Assembly (NCBI GenBank): GCA_026214975.1
Contig: CM047805.1
Coordinates: 63,255,368-63,319,367 of the forward strand
Length of the DNA stretch: 64,000 nt
Source of the DNA: Gentiana macrophylla
Taxonomy: Eukaryota; Streptophyta; Magnoliopsida; Gentianales; Gentianaceae
Reading direction: 5' to 3'
Of this stretch, positions 48,759 through 62,238 are shown piece after piece. Made by a program: the position numbers and the translations under genes. The first letter of the stretch is position 1, and every line of letters begins with the position of its first letter. Under the pieces are notes generated by a model. That model was given only the letters and a program-made list of their open reading frames with translations, did not search any database and was not told the DNA's origin.

Positions 48759-49499
48759 AATATTTTTGGTATGATAATCCTTAATTATATCATATAAATA
48801 ACATATATGATAAAAATAAGTTTTATCATAAAATTTTTTTGAAGTCTTAAAACAAAAATAAACAAAAACTTAATCTAATTCTACTCCCACCAATCTTAAA
48901 TCTTCAAGATTTCTATAATAACAGTCCATTAACCTAATCTTAAGAAATGAGGCGTTGAATTTTCTCTTTGATCTCCATCGGGATTTTAGGATAACCACCT
49001 AATCGTTCCTTCTTAACAACATTCAAACACTCATCCTGTGATTTGGTTGTGCTTTCCTACATTTCCTTCATGCTCACTTTTTCCACAAATTTTCTACACC
49101 TTCTTAAAAACTTTGCCTTCTCTTTTATCGAACTTCTCGAATTTCCATTACAAAGTTCTTTTAGTCGATTTCTCTCAACAATTGCTTGTTTTTCTCAAAA
49201 GCTGAAGCTTCTATTTTAAACGCGACATCTTTATCCAAGCCTAATTTCAAAAGCGTTATAAAAATTTCTATTCTATCTAAAAAAGACATCCAGTTCTTTT
49301 TACGTCTATCCGGTAAAAGACGAAACTACTTTAAACATAAATAAAACACATAAAAGTAGAGTAAAGATAGATAGAACACTGGTATTGGTGAGTTTAACTC
49401 CCCTGCCTTTCGTTTCTTGATTTCTCTGCTTTTTACTTTGTCGGAGGATCGTTAGTAGCATTATTTCTCTCCTTCGATGTGGTTCCTTCTCCTTCCACA

Positions 49500-50552
49500 A
49501 ATAACTTTACTCTATGGCCATTGGCTATAAAAGTTGTATTTCCATCGATTAGTTCAATGACTCAGATTTGTAAACTCGTTACTTTAAATGGACTGTCCAT
49601 CTTGATTTAAGCTTTCGGAAATAACTTTAAGCGTGAATTGTACAAGAGCACTCGATCACTACATGGAACTCACGCCTATAGATTCTCCTATCGTGAAAGG
49701 ATTTCGTGCGTTCCTTGTAGATTCGAAGCGTTTTCATAAGAATCGAGACGGAATTCTTCTAGTTACGTCAATTGAAGCAATCTATGATCACCAATGACCT
49801 TAGGATCGAAATTCAAAATTTAATAGCCCGGAAGGCTCGGTGTTCTAACTCAACCCAGGAGATGACAAGACTTACCAAATACTAACTTATAGGAGAACAA
49901 CCAATTGGTGTTTTAAAAATTCATTCTATATGCCCATAATGCATCGTCTAGTTTAAGCACTTGATTTTTCGATTTGAATCTTTGTCTTTTCTACAATTCT
50001 TTTGATCTCTCTATTAGACACCTCTGCACGACCACTTTGGTTTGCGGATGATGAGGCGTTTCTAACTTATCGTTACACCATATTTTCAATTATCTTGGTA
50101 AATGGTCTATTACAAAAGTGCGAACCTCATCACTAATGATAGCCCTCGGAATGCCATAACGTGTAAATATATTCTTTTAAGAAATCGTATGACAACTTTG
50201 GTATCATTGGTGGGAAGAGCTTGACTTCTACCCATTTCAAACATAATCTACCATTACTAGAATAAATCTTTTTCCAAAAGATATAGGAAATGGTCCCATG
50301 AAATCTATACCCCAAACATCAAATAACTCACATTCTAAAATAGGTTGCATAGGCATTTCATGTTTTTAGATACATTTCCCATTTTTGACAAGATTCACAA
50401 GATTTGACATATTTATAAGCATCTACATATAGCGTAGGCCAATAAAAACCACATTGTAAAACTTTAAAAGCAGTTTTCCATCCTCCATGATGACCTCCTG
50501 CCTCACGATCATGACAAAATGATAAGATACTTAAAATTTCATTATCAGGCAC
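49500..50552 (-). pseudogene. Athila integrase region
   Basis: The zinc-binding part is recognisable at 50552-50358: HDREAGGHHGGWKTAFKVLQ then CESCQKW (HHCC). Core-domain traces follow in several frames to about 49500, with words such as NKWPF-like 'Lys-Trp-Val-Glu' in WVEVKLFPP. No intact DDE core can be read. Confidence 0.7.
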
Positions 50553-50673
50553 ACACTTTCTGATTATCCCATCCGAACATTTACGGAAAAGGTCCGGTTC
50601 CTCCGGTAGAATAAAATTTTAAGTCATAAAAGAATTTCTTTTTATTTGCCAAGTCCAATGAGACGGAATATAA

Positions 50674-52029
50674 TCACGAGGTTAAGTAATTAATGATATC
50701 TCCAAACCAGGGTGAAATTTCCTTAGAAGGAATTCTATTCTTTAATAACTGCATGGTTGAAGGGGTATCTATTCTAAATAGTTGTTCATCAGGAAATGAA
50801 TCTTTAATTTCATTCCCTATCTCTTCCTCAGTCTCCATTCTGCTTAGATGATCTGCTACTACATTCTCACTTCCCTTCTTATCTTTAATTTCCAAATCGA
50901 ACTCCTGAAGTAAGAGAATCCATCTAAGAAGACGTGGTTTCGCATCCTTCTTACTCAGCAAATACTTCAAAGCTGAATGGTCTGTATACATTATTACCTT
51001 AGAACCAACAATATATGATCTAAACTTATCTAAGGCAAAAATTACAGCCAACAGTTCCTTTTCTGTAGTTGTATAGTTCAGTTGAGCTGCAGTTAACGTG
51101 TGAGATGCATAGTAAATAGCTTTTAGAATTTTGTTATATCTTTGTCCTAAAACTGCTCCTACCGCTAAATCACTGGCATCACACATAATCTCAAACGGCA
51201 AATTCCAATCTGGGTGCTATTAGCACTTAGTGCGATGAGTCAATCTCGCTTTTAAGGTCTGAAAAGCTTCCTTACATTTACTATCGAAGTTAAAAGGTAC
51301 TTCCTTTTCAAGCAAATGACTTAGAGGCTTTGCTATCTTTGAAAAATCTGCAATAAATCTCCTATAAAATCCTGCATGTCCAAGAAATCCTCTTAGAGTC
51401 CTTAGATTAGCTTGGTGGTGGTAATTTTTCAATTACTTCAACCTTAGCTTTATCAACTTCAATTCTATTTGAGAGATTCTATGGCCTAGAACAATTCCTT
51501 ACGATACCATTAAATGACATTTTTCCCAATTTAAGACCAAATTGGTATCTTCACAGCGTTGCAACACTCTTTCTAAGTCGACAAACATTTACCAAAAGAA
51601 TCTCCGTAAACACTAAAGTCGTCCATAAAAATTTCCAAGAATTTCTCAACCATATCGGAAAATATAGCCATCATACATCTTTGAAGCGTATTTGGAGCAT
51701 TACATAAACCAAGCGGCATTCTTTTATACATAAAAAGTTCCATAAGGACAAGTGAAAGTAGTCTTTTCCCTATCTCCTGCTGCAATGAAAATCTGTAAAT
51801 AACCTGAATAACCATCTAAGAAACAGTAATATTTATGACCACTTAACCGTTCCAACATTTGAACTATGAATGGAAGTGGGTGATGATCTTTCTTAGTATG
51901 ATCATTTAGTTTCCTAAAATCAATGCACATTCGATATCCTGTAATCTCCCTTGTTGGAATCCATTCATTTCTATCATTTTCTTTTATTGTGAAACCTCCT
52001 TTCTTTGGTACCACTTGAGTTGGACTCAC
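50674..52029 (-). pseudogene. pol: Athila reverse transcriptase and RNase H
   Basis: RT: SPTQVVPKKGGFTI, GYRMCIDFRKLNDHTKKDHH, FLDGYSGYLQI, MPLGLCNAPNTLQRCM and the active-site box IFMDDFSVYG. The finger/connection region follows, with LRGFLGHAGFYRRFIADFSK. RNase H (51201-50674) reads [52 protein letters not shown], ending ADHLSRME. Frame changes near 51800, 51570, 51435 and 51205 make it non-functional as read. Confidence 0.92.
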
Positions 52030-52564
52030 CCATTCACTATCTCGATATAGGAAAATTATTCCATCTCTAATAGCTTAATGACCTCTTTCTTGATAATTAA
52101 GCGCAAATTTGGGTTGGCGGCGTTGTGGTTGAATACAAGGCTTAGCATCTTCCTTCGAATTATCTTATGAGCATAAATCTCGGGGCTAATACCTCGAATA
52201 TCGGCAGCAGATCCATCCAAAAGCTTTCTTATGCTTTTTCAACATTCTAAGTAATTGATCTTCTTGTTGCTCGATTAAAGTTGATGAAATAATAATCGGT
52301 AATAGATTATTAGTTTCAAGAAAAGCATATTTGATTTAAAGGTAATGGTTTCAATTCAGATTCTTTGGCGGATCTTTATTGACGATTTAAGGCCGGTCCT
52401 TCTAGTTCTAATTCCAAGTGCTTATGCCATGGTGGTTTAAAGGTAAAACTTTCGTATCTAAAGATAGAATTATCTCTTTCATTTCAATGTCTTCCTCATC
52501 TTCTTTATAGATAGATAGAGTTAAGCATTCTTCTAATCTATCTTCAAAAGTTGGTAACTGATTA

Positions 52565-52858
52565 TCATAGACAGAATGAATATCTTCTATAAAAGAACAT
52601 GATTACGATGATGCATAATTCATGGCTTTGAAAATATTGAAAGTAACCGTCTTCATTGACTCTTAAGATTAATTCTCCTTTCGAACATCGATTAAAGTTC
52701 TTCCTGTAGCTAGGAATGGACTGACCTAGAATAAGAGTCTTTGAATAACCGTCTTCCATTTCCATAACTACAAAGTCCTTTGGAAAATAGAATTTGTCTA
52801 CTTTAACCAATATGTCCTTTATAATTCCTTTAGGGTACTTAATCGATCTATCTGCCAT
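52565..52858 (-). pseudogene. Athila protease region
   Basis: ADRSIKYPKGIIKDILVKVD and FYFPKDFVVMEMED match the segment after the catalytic Asp motif of Athila aspartic proteases; LILGQSIPSYRKN corresponds to the ILGRPFL-like flap region. A stop splits it from upstream gag. Confidence 0.75.
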
Positions 52859-53085
52859 TTTGCAGAGTCATTCGATCTTAGTAAGCTTTCCTATGCCTAA
52901 CTTTCTATAATCCTCATAAGACATGAGATTTATACTCAGCTCTAGATCACATAAGACCTTCTTAAAGAGTAAATCCTCCAATTTCACACGGAATGGTAAA
53001 ACTACTGGATCTTTCAGTTTAGGTGGTAACTTATGCTGCAGAATTGCGGAACATTCTTCATTTAGGCATACATTCTCATATTCCT

Positions 53086-55207
53086 CTAATTTTTTCTTGT
53101 TTGTGAAATTTCTTTCGAGAAATTTTCCATGGCGAGTATGTTAATCGATTGCCCGATAATGAGGATATTAACTTGAATATGACGAAAAGTGTCAAGGAAA
53201 CGAGCATACTTCTTATCAGTTTTTTCCTTTTTGATTTGATCTTTAGGAGGGTAAGGTAAAGATTCTAAATCTATGACCTTTGGCTCCTTTATCAGTTTCT
53301 CTTTTCCCTTTTCCTTAAACCTTTGAGTATTACTCAGTCGCCATATTTCAGGTTCTTGGATTCTTTCTTTTAAATTGTTCCCTGAATCAATCTCTACTTC
53401 AGATTCCTTCATTTCTTCCTGTTTTTCATTCTTGTTTCCATTTTCTTCCATTCTAATATGTTCTTTAAATAAAGTCCTTAGGTCTTTATCCATGGGATCT
53501 TTCAGAATCCTTGGGATTTTTACCCAATTTTCCCTCTCACTTTCAGGTTCCGAACTTTTATTTCTTTTCAAGAAGTTGTCTATAATTTCTTCTTCCTCAT
53601 CTGTAAATTCAAGTTCATCTTTAGTTTTATCATTCTTACCATCTAAGTCATCTTCTACTTCATTATTCCCAAAGCTTTCAACTCCCTTACTTCCACTGAG
53701 CTTCCTACTTTCTCGTAACTACAACATTTACCTCTCTTGGGTTCCTTTCGGTGTTACTTGGTAATCCTCCTGGGGTCTCTTTGTTATTACGTTCACCTTC
53801 CCTACTCAAATGATCTTCCATATTCCTTAATGAGGCTTCTATCGTTCTCATCCTGGTATCATGTCCACTCATAGATGTTTTCATTGAACTCATGTCCTTA
53901 GTGATTGTACTGCCAATAGAAGTCACCATTGTTTCTATATTTTTAGCTTGAGTAGATACTACACCCGTCATATTTTCCATTAGTTTTTCCCATTTTTCAA
54001 CTCCTTCTGAGGTTGAGTTGAACTTTGAGTTCTTGGTATACTTTGAGTGGTATGTTGAGGATAGGATCTAGGTAATGATGGCAAATTCGATTAGGCGTGT
54101 TTTCTTGATAAACTTGATTATTATTCATATTCCTATATGGAGGCTGGATCGGCGGTTGTCCTTGCTTGCTAGGGTTTTAGGACCATCGATAAGTAGGGTG
54201 ATCTCTTCTAATAGCATTGAGCGAGTTTGAGTAAGCATTGTTTAAATTTCTATCTTCTTGAAGAAAACTCACCTCCTCTCTTGAGTATCTGTCGGTTCTT
54301 CAATCCCTAGTGGTATTTTATCACGATTCGAATATTCGGTTGGTGTACTATTTTACGAACTTTGGTTCTTATTACATTGTAATCCATCAAATTTCCTACT
54401 CAAATTTTCTAAATGTGCTAGAACTTCCGTGTTAGGCGTGCATTCTCCTGCAAAAGCTACTTTTCTAGTGCTAGAACCGGTTTCCACATTCATTATTTTT
54501 GGAAATCTTTTCTATAGCATCGTAAACTAATTGAGCTTCACTCATCATTAAAGAACCACCACATGCATGATCTACATCAAGACGTGAATCTTTTCTTAAT
54601 TTCTGACGAGAAAAGTTGAATTTGCATGTCTAAGGAATAACCATGGTCGGGACAAGCTCTTAACAATTTTTAAATCTTTCCAGGCATTCCCTAGTGTTTC
54701 TTGAGATCCTTGTCTAAAATTAGCAACCTCGACTTTTAATTCCAAATTCCGTCCAGAGTGAAGTATTGTTTGAAATTCAGTTTGAATCTCCTCCCAACTT
54801 GTAAGTGAATGATGCGGAAGAGACATAAACCAATCTCGGGCTCGTCCTTTTAGAGAAAAAAAAACATAGTCATCCTTGTTAATTCCCTTATGAGCACCTT
54901 GACTTTTAGTTTGTATTGCAGATTCTTCAAAAGATAGAGATGATGATGCGGATCTTCATCATCTTCTCTAGAATTGGGCTCTTGTGTCAATCAAACCAAA
55001 AGATGAGATTTAATCTAAAATTATTCGCTCCTTCATTAGGTAAAAGTATGGGATTATTAGTCGATTTCTTCTTATGGTTTGGTCACAAATAGGTCTTGGG
55101 TTTGGCGGATTATTACGATTATTACGGTTCCGATTTCGATTATCTCTATTATTATTATTTTGATTATTATTAGGGTTAACAGGGGTTTTGTCCATGCCCT
55201 TGAGCAT
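53086..55207 (-). pseudogene. gag: Athila gag region
   Basis: Frame-broken pieces. An Asn/Arg-rich N-terminus (55207-55010) precedes the capsid-type segment at 54826-54596 (SWEEIQTEFQTILHSGRN ... FRQGSQETLGNAWKDLK). Coiled-coil-like segments follow (53980-53705), then a highly charged Lys/Glu-rich part (53571-53086). Confidence 0.75.
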
Positions 55208-55564
55208 GATCTAGCCTTTGTTCGTTTGTTTCATCACTAGCTTGACCATTTTCGTATTTGTTTGAAGATGATTCGTCGGATTTCACGACTAGTATGACCA
55301 CGTTTTCTCTCTACTCTTAGCGCCTTTCGTAAGTGTTTATGTCAGGCTTATAAGGAGTGAGTGGGGCCTTACCACTTCTGGTCATCAACTAACGAAAATA
55401 GAAAATAACACGAAATTGATAGTAGTAAAATTTGGTAACTTACCTATAAGGTAAGTACCAACGAAAATAAAATTAGAAATGAGATAAGAAAAGTGTTGAC
55501 TTATTCTCGAGAATTTTGAGCTAATACAAGTAGTAACCATAGACACAAAAAAGAAATTAGCGTC

Positions 55565-55582
55565 GTTCCCGACAGCGGCGCG
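55565..55582 (-). other. Primer binding site, tRNA-Asp type
   Basis: On the minus strand CGCGCCGCTGTCGGGAACGA lies ~8 bases behind the 5' LTR end. It resembles the TGGCGCCG-type site used by Athila/Tat elements. Confidence 0.65.
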
Positions 55583-55589
55583 AGAAAAG

Positions 55590-57527
55590 TCGACGTGGCC
55601 TTTTCTAGTGCTAATACCAGTCCTTAACCGACAGTGTATCGGGTCAAACTGTAGTGCTAGTATGGTGAGTCAGAGTATCGTATCCTCAGGGAACTTTGTA
55701 ATTCTTCTAAGTGTGGTTAAACACCAAAGAGCTGTTATTAACTCAATCTAAATCTCAGTTTTATAGCACAGATAACTAATAACTTAAAATAAAATAAATG
55801 CATAAATTAAAATTTATTCTAATATAATATATATAGATATATAAATATATATAGATATGCATAAGTTACAAAATATATATATAGATATAAATATATAGAT
55901 GCCAAATATATTTTTAGAGAACTAGCCAAAGTTTATATAATTGATTTATACGATCTTTTCAGTGAATGGAATGTGCTCGATCTTTCTTTTTATATTAGGT
56001 TAATTGAGTAAATGAAACGGTGCACTCCTAAGGTTAACAATTCCTCCTCACATTAGCGTTTAAATTGTCATATGTCCATTGTCATCGGTCCAAATCCACA
56101 AGCATTTACGGTTTTTACGAGCAGGTCCGAGTGCGATTCTACCTTTGAATAAAAGGAGTCATTCCGTTCGTCAAGCGGTCAATTTTATTAAAAGGCTCCG
56201 GTTGTCAAAGCCAGGCGATTCAACTTTCGGTTTAAGTTTCAATTAAGCGATGAGTTAACATTATTACGATCTTGAGTACAAATTTTAATAAGATTTATCT
56301 TTTAGGACAAATCGCCCCGAATAGAAAGCGGATTCCGTTGTCACGCTTTCACTCGGCCAATTTTACCCTCCGGTTTTTCTATTAACGAGTTCATAACTTA
56401 ATTACGAGGTGTCAATTCATAATTAGATTATGAATTCTTTCAAGTCAAACTTTATTAATAGAAAAAGATTCAATTAGCTCAATTTTATTCAATTTTACTT
56501 AGACAACATTCCTTTACCGAAAGGATCGAAATAAAACGATTACATAACTTTGGCTAGTTATTAGATTTAGCCTACTAACATTATACGAAAAGATAAAAAA
56601 CAAACATAATAAACATAAATACTTTAGAAATTTTACCCGATTACAACGATTGAATCAGAAGATGTATTCTTCCGGATGCTACATCAACTTCAACAACTTG
56701 ATCTTACGGAAATTTCTCGAGCATTACAACGATACTACTTATTTATGGCTTAAGGCCTATATATATACATACTACTACTACTAAAACAAAGGTAAAGAGA
56801 TATATTTGGTACCCCTTTATGCCGCAAATCGCCTATTTATAGGCAAATTTTCCACTGCCGGATCGATCCGAGAATGGGCGGATCGATCCGGGAATAAAAA
56901 TCTTATCCCGGGATATTCTCTGCAGGGCCACATCTTTGGTCTAATCATGATGTCTCCTCGGATCGATCCGAGGTAAATCCGGATCGATCCGGATAGATTT
57001 TTTTCTCAATCTTAATCCGAAACTTGATAAAATCATAACTTGAGCTCTGGATCTCCAAATGACATAATTCAAGATGCGTTGGAAAGCTCTTGAGGAGATC
57101 TATAACTTCCATGAAGACTTCTTTTTCAGAAAATGCCTTTTTACTGGGCCATTTGTTCGTTGAAAATATAACTTGATACGGCGTCACGAACCATTGATCC
57201 CTTTGAACTTTAAATCTCGTGGCATTCCTTTATTCCTTCAAAAGATATGATTTTACTCCATAAAATGTCGTCACTCTGGGTCTTGGTTTACCTAAGGTCG
57301 TAAAATACCAAAAATACCCACGTGAATCGACCACGACACTCCGGTTATTAACCGGTACAAAATTTATAACTTTTTATCATTTTTACTAGATTTTTATAGT
57401 ATTTAGATTTATTCATAGCTATTAATATTTTATAAGATTATCGTTATATTTTATTATATTTTATATAAAAAGAGTCGATAACGTATATAAAACATCGTAA
57501 TTTTTATCATATAAATGTTATACATCA
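55590..57527 (-). repeat. 5' LTR of the Athila element
   Basis: 1938 bp. Palindrome pairs sit at 56859-56890 (20 bp apart) and 56958-56992 (21 bp apart). Differences from the 3' LTR cluster at CAG/CTG versus CGA/TCG words. Confidence 0.9.
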
Positions 57528-58981
57528 GTGTACAGTCCAATTCAAGCATTGATAACAAGTTTTAAGACATGAATTCGTCAATATAACAACAATAAAACAC
57601 TACCCATTCCCAATTTCATCATTTAGAGGGTGATTTCTTCAATTTTCACATGATTTGACTATGAGATGTTTAGCTACTCATCACAAAACAAGAATAACAA
57701 TCAAGGAAAGGATTAAAGCCATAAAACAAGAAGAGAGATGCTATTAATTACCAAAATCGCAGAGAAGTTGTGATTACATCAAGCTCCATCAACACCTATG
57801 TCACTTGGTGGAGAAGGAGATCCAAAATGAAAAAATCCAACAAAGAGAGCTTGAATCTAAGCTAAATTGTGTTTAATCTAAGAGAAAAGAGTGAAAGAAG
57901 AGCTAATCTCAGGGAGAGAGGGGGAAATTTCGACCTAAAAGAGTAGAGGAGTGTCTAAGAGAGTGTGTGTGGAATTGGGTGAGAAAAAACTCTTTTTTTC
58001 CTCTCAAAAAACGCAGTTATAAATTCTGCAGAAATCTCGGTAAGTAGTCTGGTAACTACCGAGATTTCTGTACATTCTGCCCAACATATGGTGAGTTCTG
58101 GTGACCACCAAGATGACTTCGGTAAGTACCAGGAATGCAGAGTTGTGAATTTAAGCTTTTTTTTTCTTCAACTTTTCCATCCCCGAGCTTCGTTTTCATC
58201 TTTCTAAGCCCCTCATGCCTCAACTTCCGGGTATACGAGTCACCTATTTCCTGCATTTCACATACCAAACAACATATCGAGCGTAATTCCGCAAGAAACA
58301 TATGGCTCGTAAAGGGCCAAAACATCGTGAAAATGTGAGATTTTCCATCTATTTGATGGTTTACCTCATAGTGAATGCTCAATGTGATTTCGCCCTATAA
58401 ACGGTCTAAAACTACCCAAACCAAGCCAAAAGTGTCGTAAATAGGGACTAAAACATGCACCGGAGCATAGTGAAGTTGACTCTCATCACACTACATTTTT
58501 TGATGTAATTGTATCTAATTTATGGGTTATTACTACTTGTTTATTGCCCGTTACTACATTTTACGGGGCTGTTACTATTTGTTTTTAGGCTGTTACTACT
58601 TTTTCATTGGATGTTACGACATTTTACGGGGCTGTTACTACTTGTTTTTAGACTGTTACTACTTTTCATTGGATGTTACGACATTTTATGGGCTGTTACT
58701 ACTTGTTTCTTGGCTGTTACTATTTGTTTTCTTGGCTGCTACTACACTTTATCTAGCGTTACTACGTGTTCAATGTGTAAAAGGGTATTCTTTTCCATTT
58801 ATTATGAATTTGTCCTTTTTAATCACATAACATGGAGTAACGTCCTTCTGGACCCATTTATGATTTTTTTTTGTCATTCTGGCCCCTTCCCCTTATATTC
58901 AAAGCACATATTACGTTTAGGATTTTATAGACCACAATAAGTAATAAGTTGTGCCATAGTACACATATTTGAACTTTAGCT

Positions 58982-59295
58982 TGGATGGCAAAGTGCTTGT
59001 ACCTCTTTTATAAGGTCATGGGTTTGAATCTCTCTTGCATCAACATTTTTTTTAAAGTAAATGGAGGAGAAATGGGACCTCACAGCCACGTAGAATCCAA
59101 CGTAGAAGCCTAGTGGCAGCCACGTAAGCGTTTTTAAAATATTCCGGTGCCCATGCAGTCAACTATTTCCGGCGATTAGGATCATTTTTTTAAAACAAAA
59201 AACAACTTAGAGGACCATTTTCCTCACCGGAGCATGAGCAGGACTAAAATCCTTAGTAGGCCAAGTTACAGGACTATTTTTCTAATTTTGCCAAG
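58982..59295 (+). repeat. tRNA-related repeat, plus orientation
   Basis: ATGGCAAAGTGCTTGTACC (A-box-like) and GGTCATGGGTTTGAATCTC (B-box-like) lead the repeat, which ends TTTTGCCAAG. It is the reverse complement of the family at 34535-34912. Confidence 0.5.
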
Positions 59296-59311
59296 ACCTC
59301 TTTGATACCAC

Positions 59312-60037
59312 TGTTAGGAAATCTAAGCGGGAACGCATCATGATTTAAAATTTTATTTTATTTTTACTAGGATCGACTTCGATTAAATAATAAGCATATA
59401 AGAAGTAGACTAAAAGAATACATTGGATGATCTAAAATAGACCGTCATTTTGTCCACGGTTGTAGTTTCTGCACGAAGCCGCCCAAGTGTTCGGCCTCTA
59501 CCATTGATTCATACGAACAACCCGCCGGAATCCACCATTTGATTGCTACTAGAAAAACTGGGTTGCTAGACCGACATTTTCTCTCTCTCTCAACTCTCTC
59601 TAAGAAGCTCTCTTTATTTTCACAAGAATTATTAAACTCTTGAAATTGTGATGTACAAAAGAGCTAGCCAATCTCTTGTTTAAATAGGGTATATGGCGCC
59701 ACAACTTGTCCCAATCCCATTGGAAAAAGTTTCTTGCGTGGAGTGAGGAGAAAGAAAACCATTTACTAATAAAATAAAGAAATTGGATATTCTAGATTTA
59801 TCTCATTTAATTTAATATCCCGTATCAAATATATCCAAGATATTGTCAATATCTAATATTGATTATCTTTATCATATTATCATAAATCAATTTGCACATT
59901 ATGTAAATCTATACACATTAATATCTAATATAAATATATGATAATGCTAATAATTAATTTAAAAAATTCATGTTTATCATATACACAAGGCATGCGCCCC
60001 ATATAGCCAAATCATATGTGTAACATAAACACAAGGC
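59312..60037 (-). mobile_element. LTR of a copia-type element (5' LTR, minus strand)
   Basis: Begins TGTTAGGAAATC on the plus strand, so it ends ...CCTAACA on the minus strand. That is followed after one base by TGGTATCA (59310-59303), the initiator tRNA-Met primer site. A TATTTAAA-like box lies near 59680 on the minus strand. The outer end near 60037 (ACAAGGCA) is a guess. The internal region is gone. Confidence 0.5.
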
Positions 60038-62157
60038 ACTTTTATTGTTATCAGAACGAGTTAATCCTTCAGGGACAACAATCAGAGGGCTATTGGCTTT
60101 GGGATTTTGGTGCTGAGAAATAAGAATAATTGAGTTTAAATGCAGAAAACTGATTACATATCATGCCCCAAATCAGGATTATTAACCGACCTTTAACTTA
60201 ATTCTGGTCTACATTTCTTAGCATCTCTATGTCCGGCTGTGGTGACAATAGTTGGATTGAGTTAAGAGTTTGGATGATTTATTTTGGCTCAAACTCACTA
60301 TTTGAAGACAAAAAGTCAAGACAATAAAGTTGAACTTCGGGTAAGTCTGTGATGACCTGATTTAACTTTATAGATCTTGTATAGAAGGCTTGAAGTTCAA
60401 AAGTTAATGTGATGAAGAAGACTTCAAGTGATTTTAAATATGGTGTACTCTGATTACATCAAATATGTTCAGAGGAATTGAGTCTGCTGATCCAGCAAAT
60501 CAAATAGATCAACAAGTCATTACACACCATTACACGCAGTCAGCTGAAAGAATATTACAATACGTTCAGCTGAGCCAAGTACTACTCAGCAGATCAAATG
60601 TTGAGTTAGTATAGATTATACTAATCCATTTACAAGGAATATTCGAAGGGCAATTTTCAAAATAAGGATCGTATATCCTTAGCTGGCATCAATGCAGAAT
60701 ATTTGAATGACGGTTATATTTTTCAGAGGACTAAAGAAAAATAATTTCCATTGGTTGATAGCCTATCACTGTCAAAAGGACACCGACACTGACATAACAT
60801 AACAGACAACAGAGAATGTCAGAAGTATTTTTTTAGAAAAATCCAAGCAAAGGCTATAAGGATTCAAACTTTGAATGTTGGATTTTCACCTATATATAAG
60901 GGACCTTGCAATGAGAAGAAATAACAATCAGAATACAATCAGTAAACAACTTTGAACAAGAAGTAACAAGAGTTACACTGCTGAGTTCTTGATTCTTTGC
61001 AAAATCTGCTAAGGCATTAAATTGCAGGATCCAGATATCTTTTTTTTTTTTTGAAAAAGATCCAGATATCTTTAAGTGTTGCAATTTATCAAGATCTATC
61101 CAGCTACTCAACACTTGAAGATTGGAGCTATAGAATTTTTATCATATACATCAAGATAAAAACTCAATTAGAATCATCTTGATTCAATCATCTACTTTGT
61201 TTTACAAAGTGTTTTGGACAATGAAGCACTGCTGAGTGTGAAAGATTGTTAAGCGGTTTAATCAGTGCATCTAAGAAGGAGCTGTGTTTTTGTGATGGAA
61301 CTGTTGAAGAGAAAATCCTATCCTCCAAGGAACAGTGGAACAACTTTAGTGAAGCAGTAGAGACAACTGTGAAACACTAATTGTTCAGATTGTGAAGCTA
61401 TGAAGAATTCAGCCAAGGACAATCATAAAAATCTTTTTTATCTGTATCTTTGAACAATAGTGAATTCCTCCAACATCACAAGAGAAGGGGAGACGTAGAG
61501 GATTATACCACCTCGAACTTCTATAAACAAATTCTTTGTGTCTTTAGTTTCTGCATTTACTTTTCAGTACAATACTTAGTACAGAACAAAGCACCTGCCG
61601 AGTATTTAACACTTAAACATATCAGCTCAAGAACAACAGTTTTATAAAGGCTTTTATATCCGTTACATAAAACACAACGGAGTAAGTCAGTCAACAGACT
61701 AATCAATCAGTTTACAACTCTTAAAAGATTTTGGGTACACATATCATGCCCAAAATCAATAAACCAACTGATTACATAATTTATCATTTCGATTCTTTCT
61801 TGCTCCCCAACTGCACCCCCTGCTCCTCTTCTTCGTATTTTTGTTTCTTTTAGTTTGCTTAATATAACCAATGCATTCTACGCACATTGCATATTTATAG
61901 AAACATATTGATGAAAATCTAATACCAATCAAATTCTAATTAAACTCTAGCATTTTTTTTTTTGGATAAAATTAAACTCTAGCTTTAAATAATCATCCTT
62001 AGTTAACGGATCATTTAATATCTCCTCATAAATATTCTTTTAGATTAAACGAATCATAATTCTGGTCAAACACGCATTCTTCGATGATTTTAAAATCTAT
62101 ATAAGAAAAACACTTACTTATCAAACGAATACCAATAATAAAAGTTCAGGGCATACA

Positions 62158-62158
<1 letters not shown>
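60038..62158. other. LTR-like and unassigned sequence
   Basis: A ~1.56-kb stretch is bracketed by two near-identical words, CATATCATGCCCCAAATCA near 60157 and CATATCATGCCCAAAATCA near 61739. Its right half (61200-61650) reads like the leader and U5 of a copia LTR (TTTGTGTCTTTAGTTTCTGC). No coding sequence. Beyond 61760 is AT-rich spacer. Confidence 0.35.

Positions 62159-62236
<78 letters not shown>
62159..62236. repeat. (TA)n microsatellite at the viral junction
   Basis: 78 bp of alternating TA abutting the truncated 5' end of the coat-protein-like ORF. Confidence 0.95.

Positions 62237-62238
<2 letters not shown>

Larger units (their letters stand above)
41823..57527 (-). mobile_element. 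Athila-type Ty3-gypsy retrotransposon (15.7 kb)
   Basis: Two ~1.94-kb LTRs (41823-43765 and 55590-57527) share ends TGATGTATAAC...GGCCACGTCA on the minus strand. They are flanked by a 5-bp duplication GTGTA (41818-41822 and 57528-57532). Minus-strand order: LTR, primer site, gag, protease, RT, RNase H, integrase, two accessory ORFs, polypurine tract (GTGGGGAGTAG near 43770), LTR. RT/RNase H wording and the tRNA-Asp-type primer site point to Athila. The internal region of ~11.8 kb is heavily frame-broken. Confidence 0.92.
41245..58488. mobile_element. Solo LTR (middle level of the nest), split by the Athila element
   Basis: Begins TGATGGCCAAAATAG and ends GACTCTCATCA. Flanked by the 5-bp duplication CACTA (41240-41244 and 58489-58493). 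Removing the Athila insertion and one GTGTA leaves about 1.53 kb without coding sequence. A partner LTR is absent. The opening GTCGTATCCCACGAGGA-like words resemble the inner Athila LTR, so it is probably another Athila/Tat-clade LTR. Confidence 0.7.
40552..58893. mobile_element. Outermost element of a three-level nest (ATAGGTTTTT...GGCCCCTTCCCC family, copy 3)
   Basis: Left part 40552-41244 and right part 58494-58893 together resemble 1061-2397, including the GTTAC minisatellite (58520-58760). Flanked by TATATTCA at 40544-40551 and 58894-58901. It is interrupted by the solo LTR inserted at CACTA. Confidence 0.7.
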
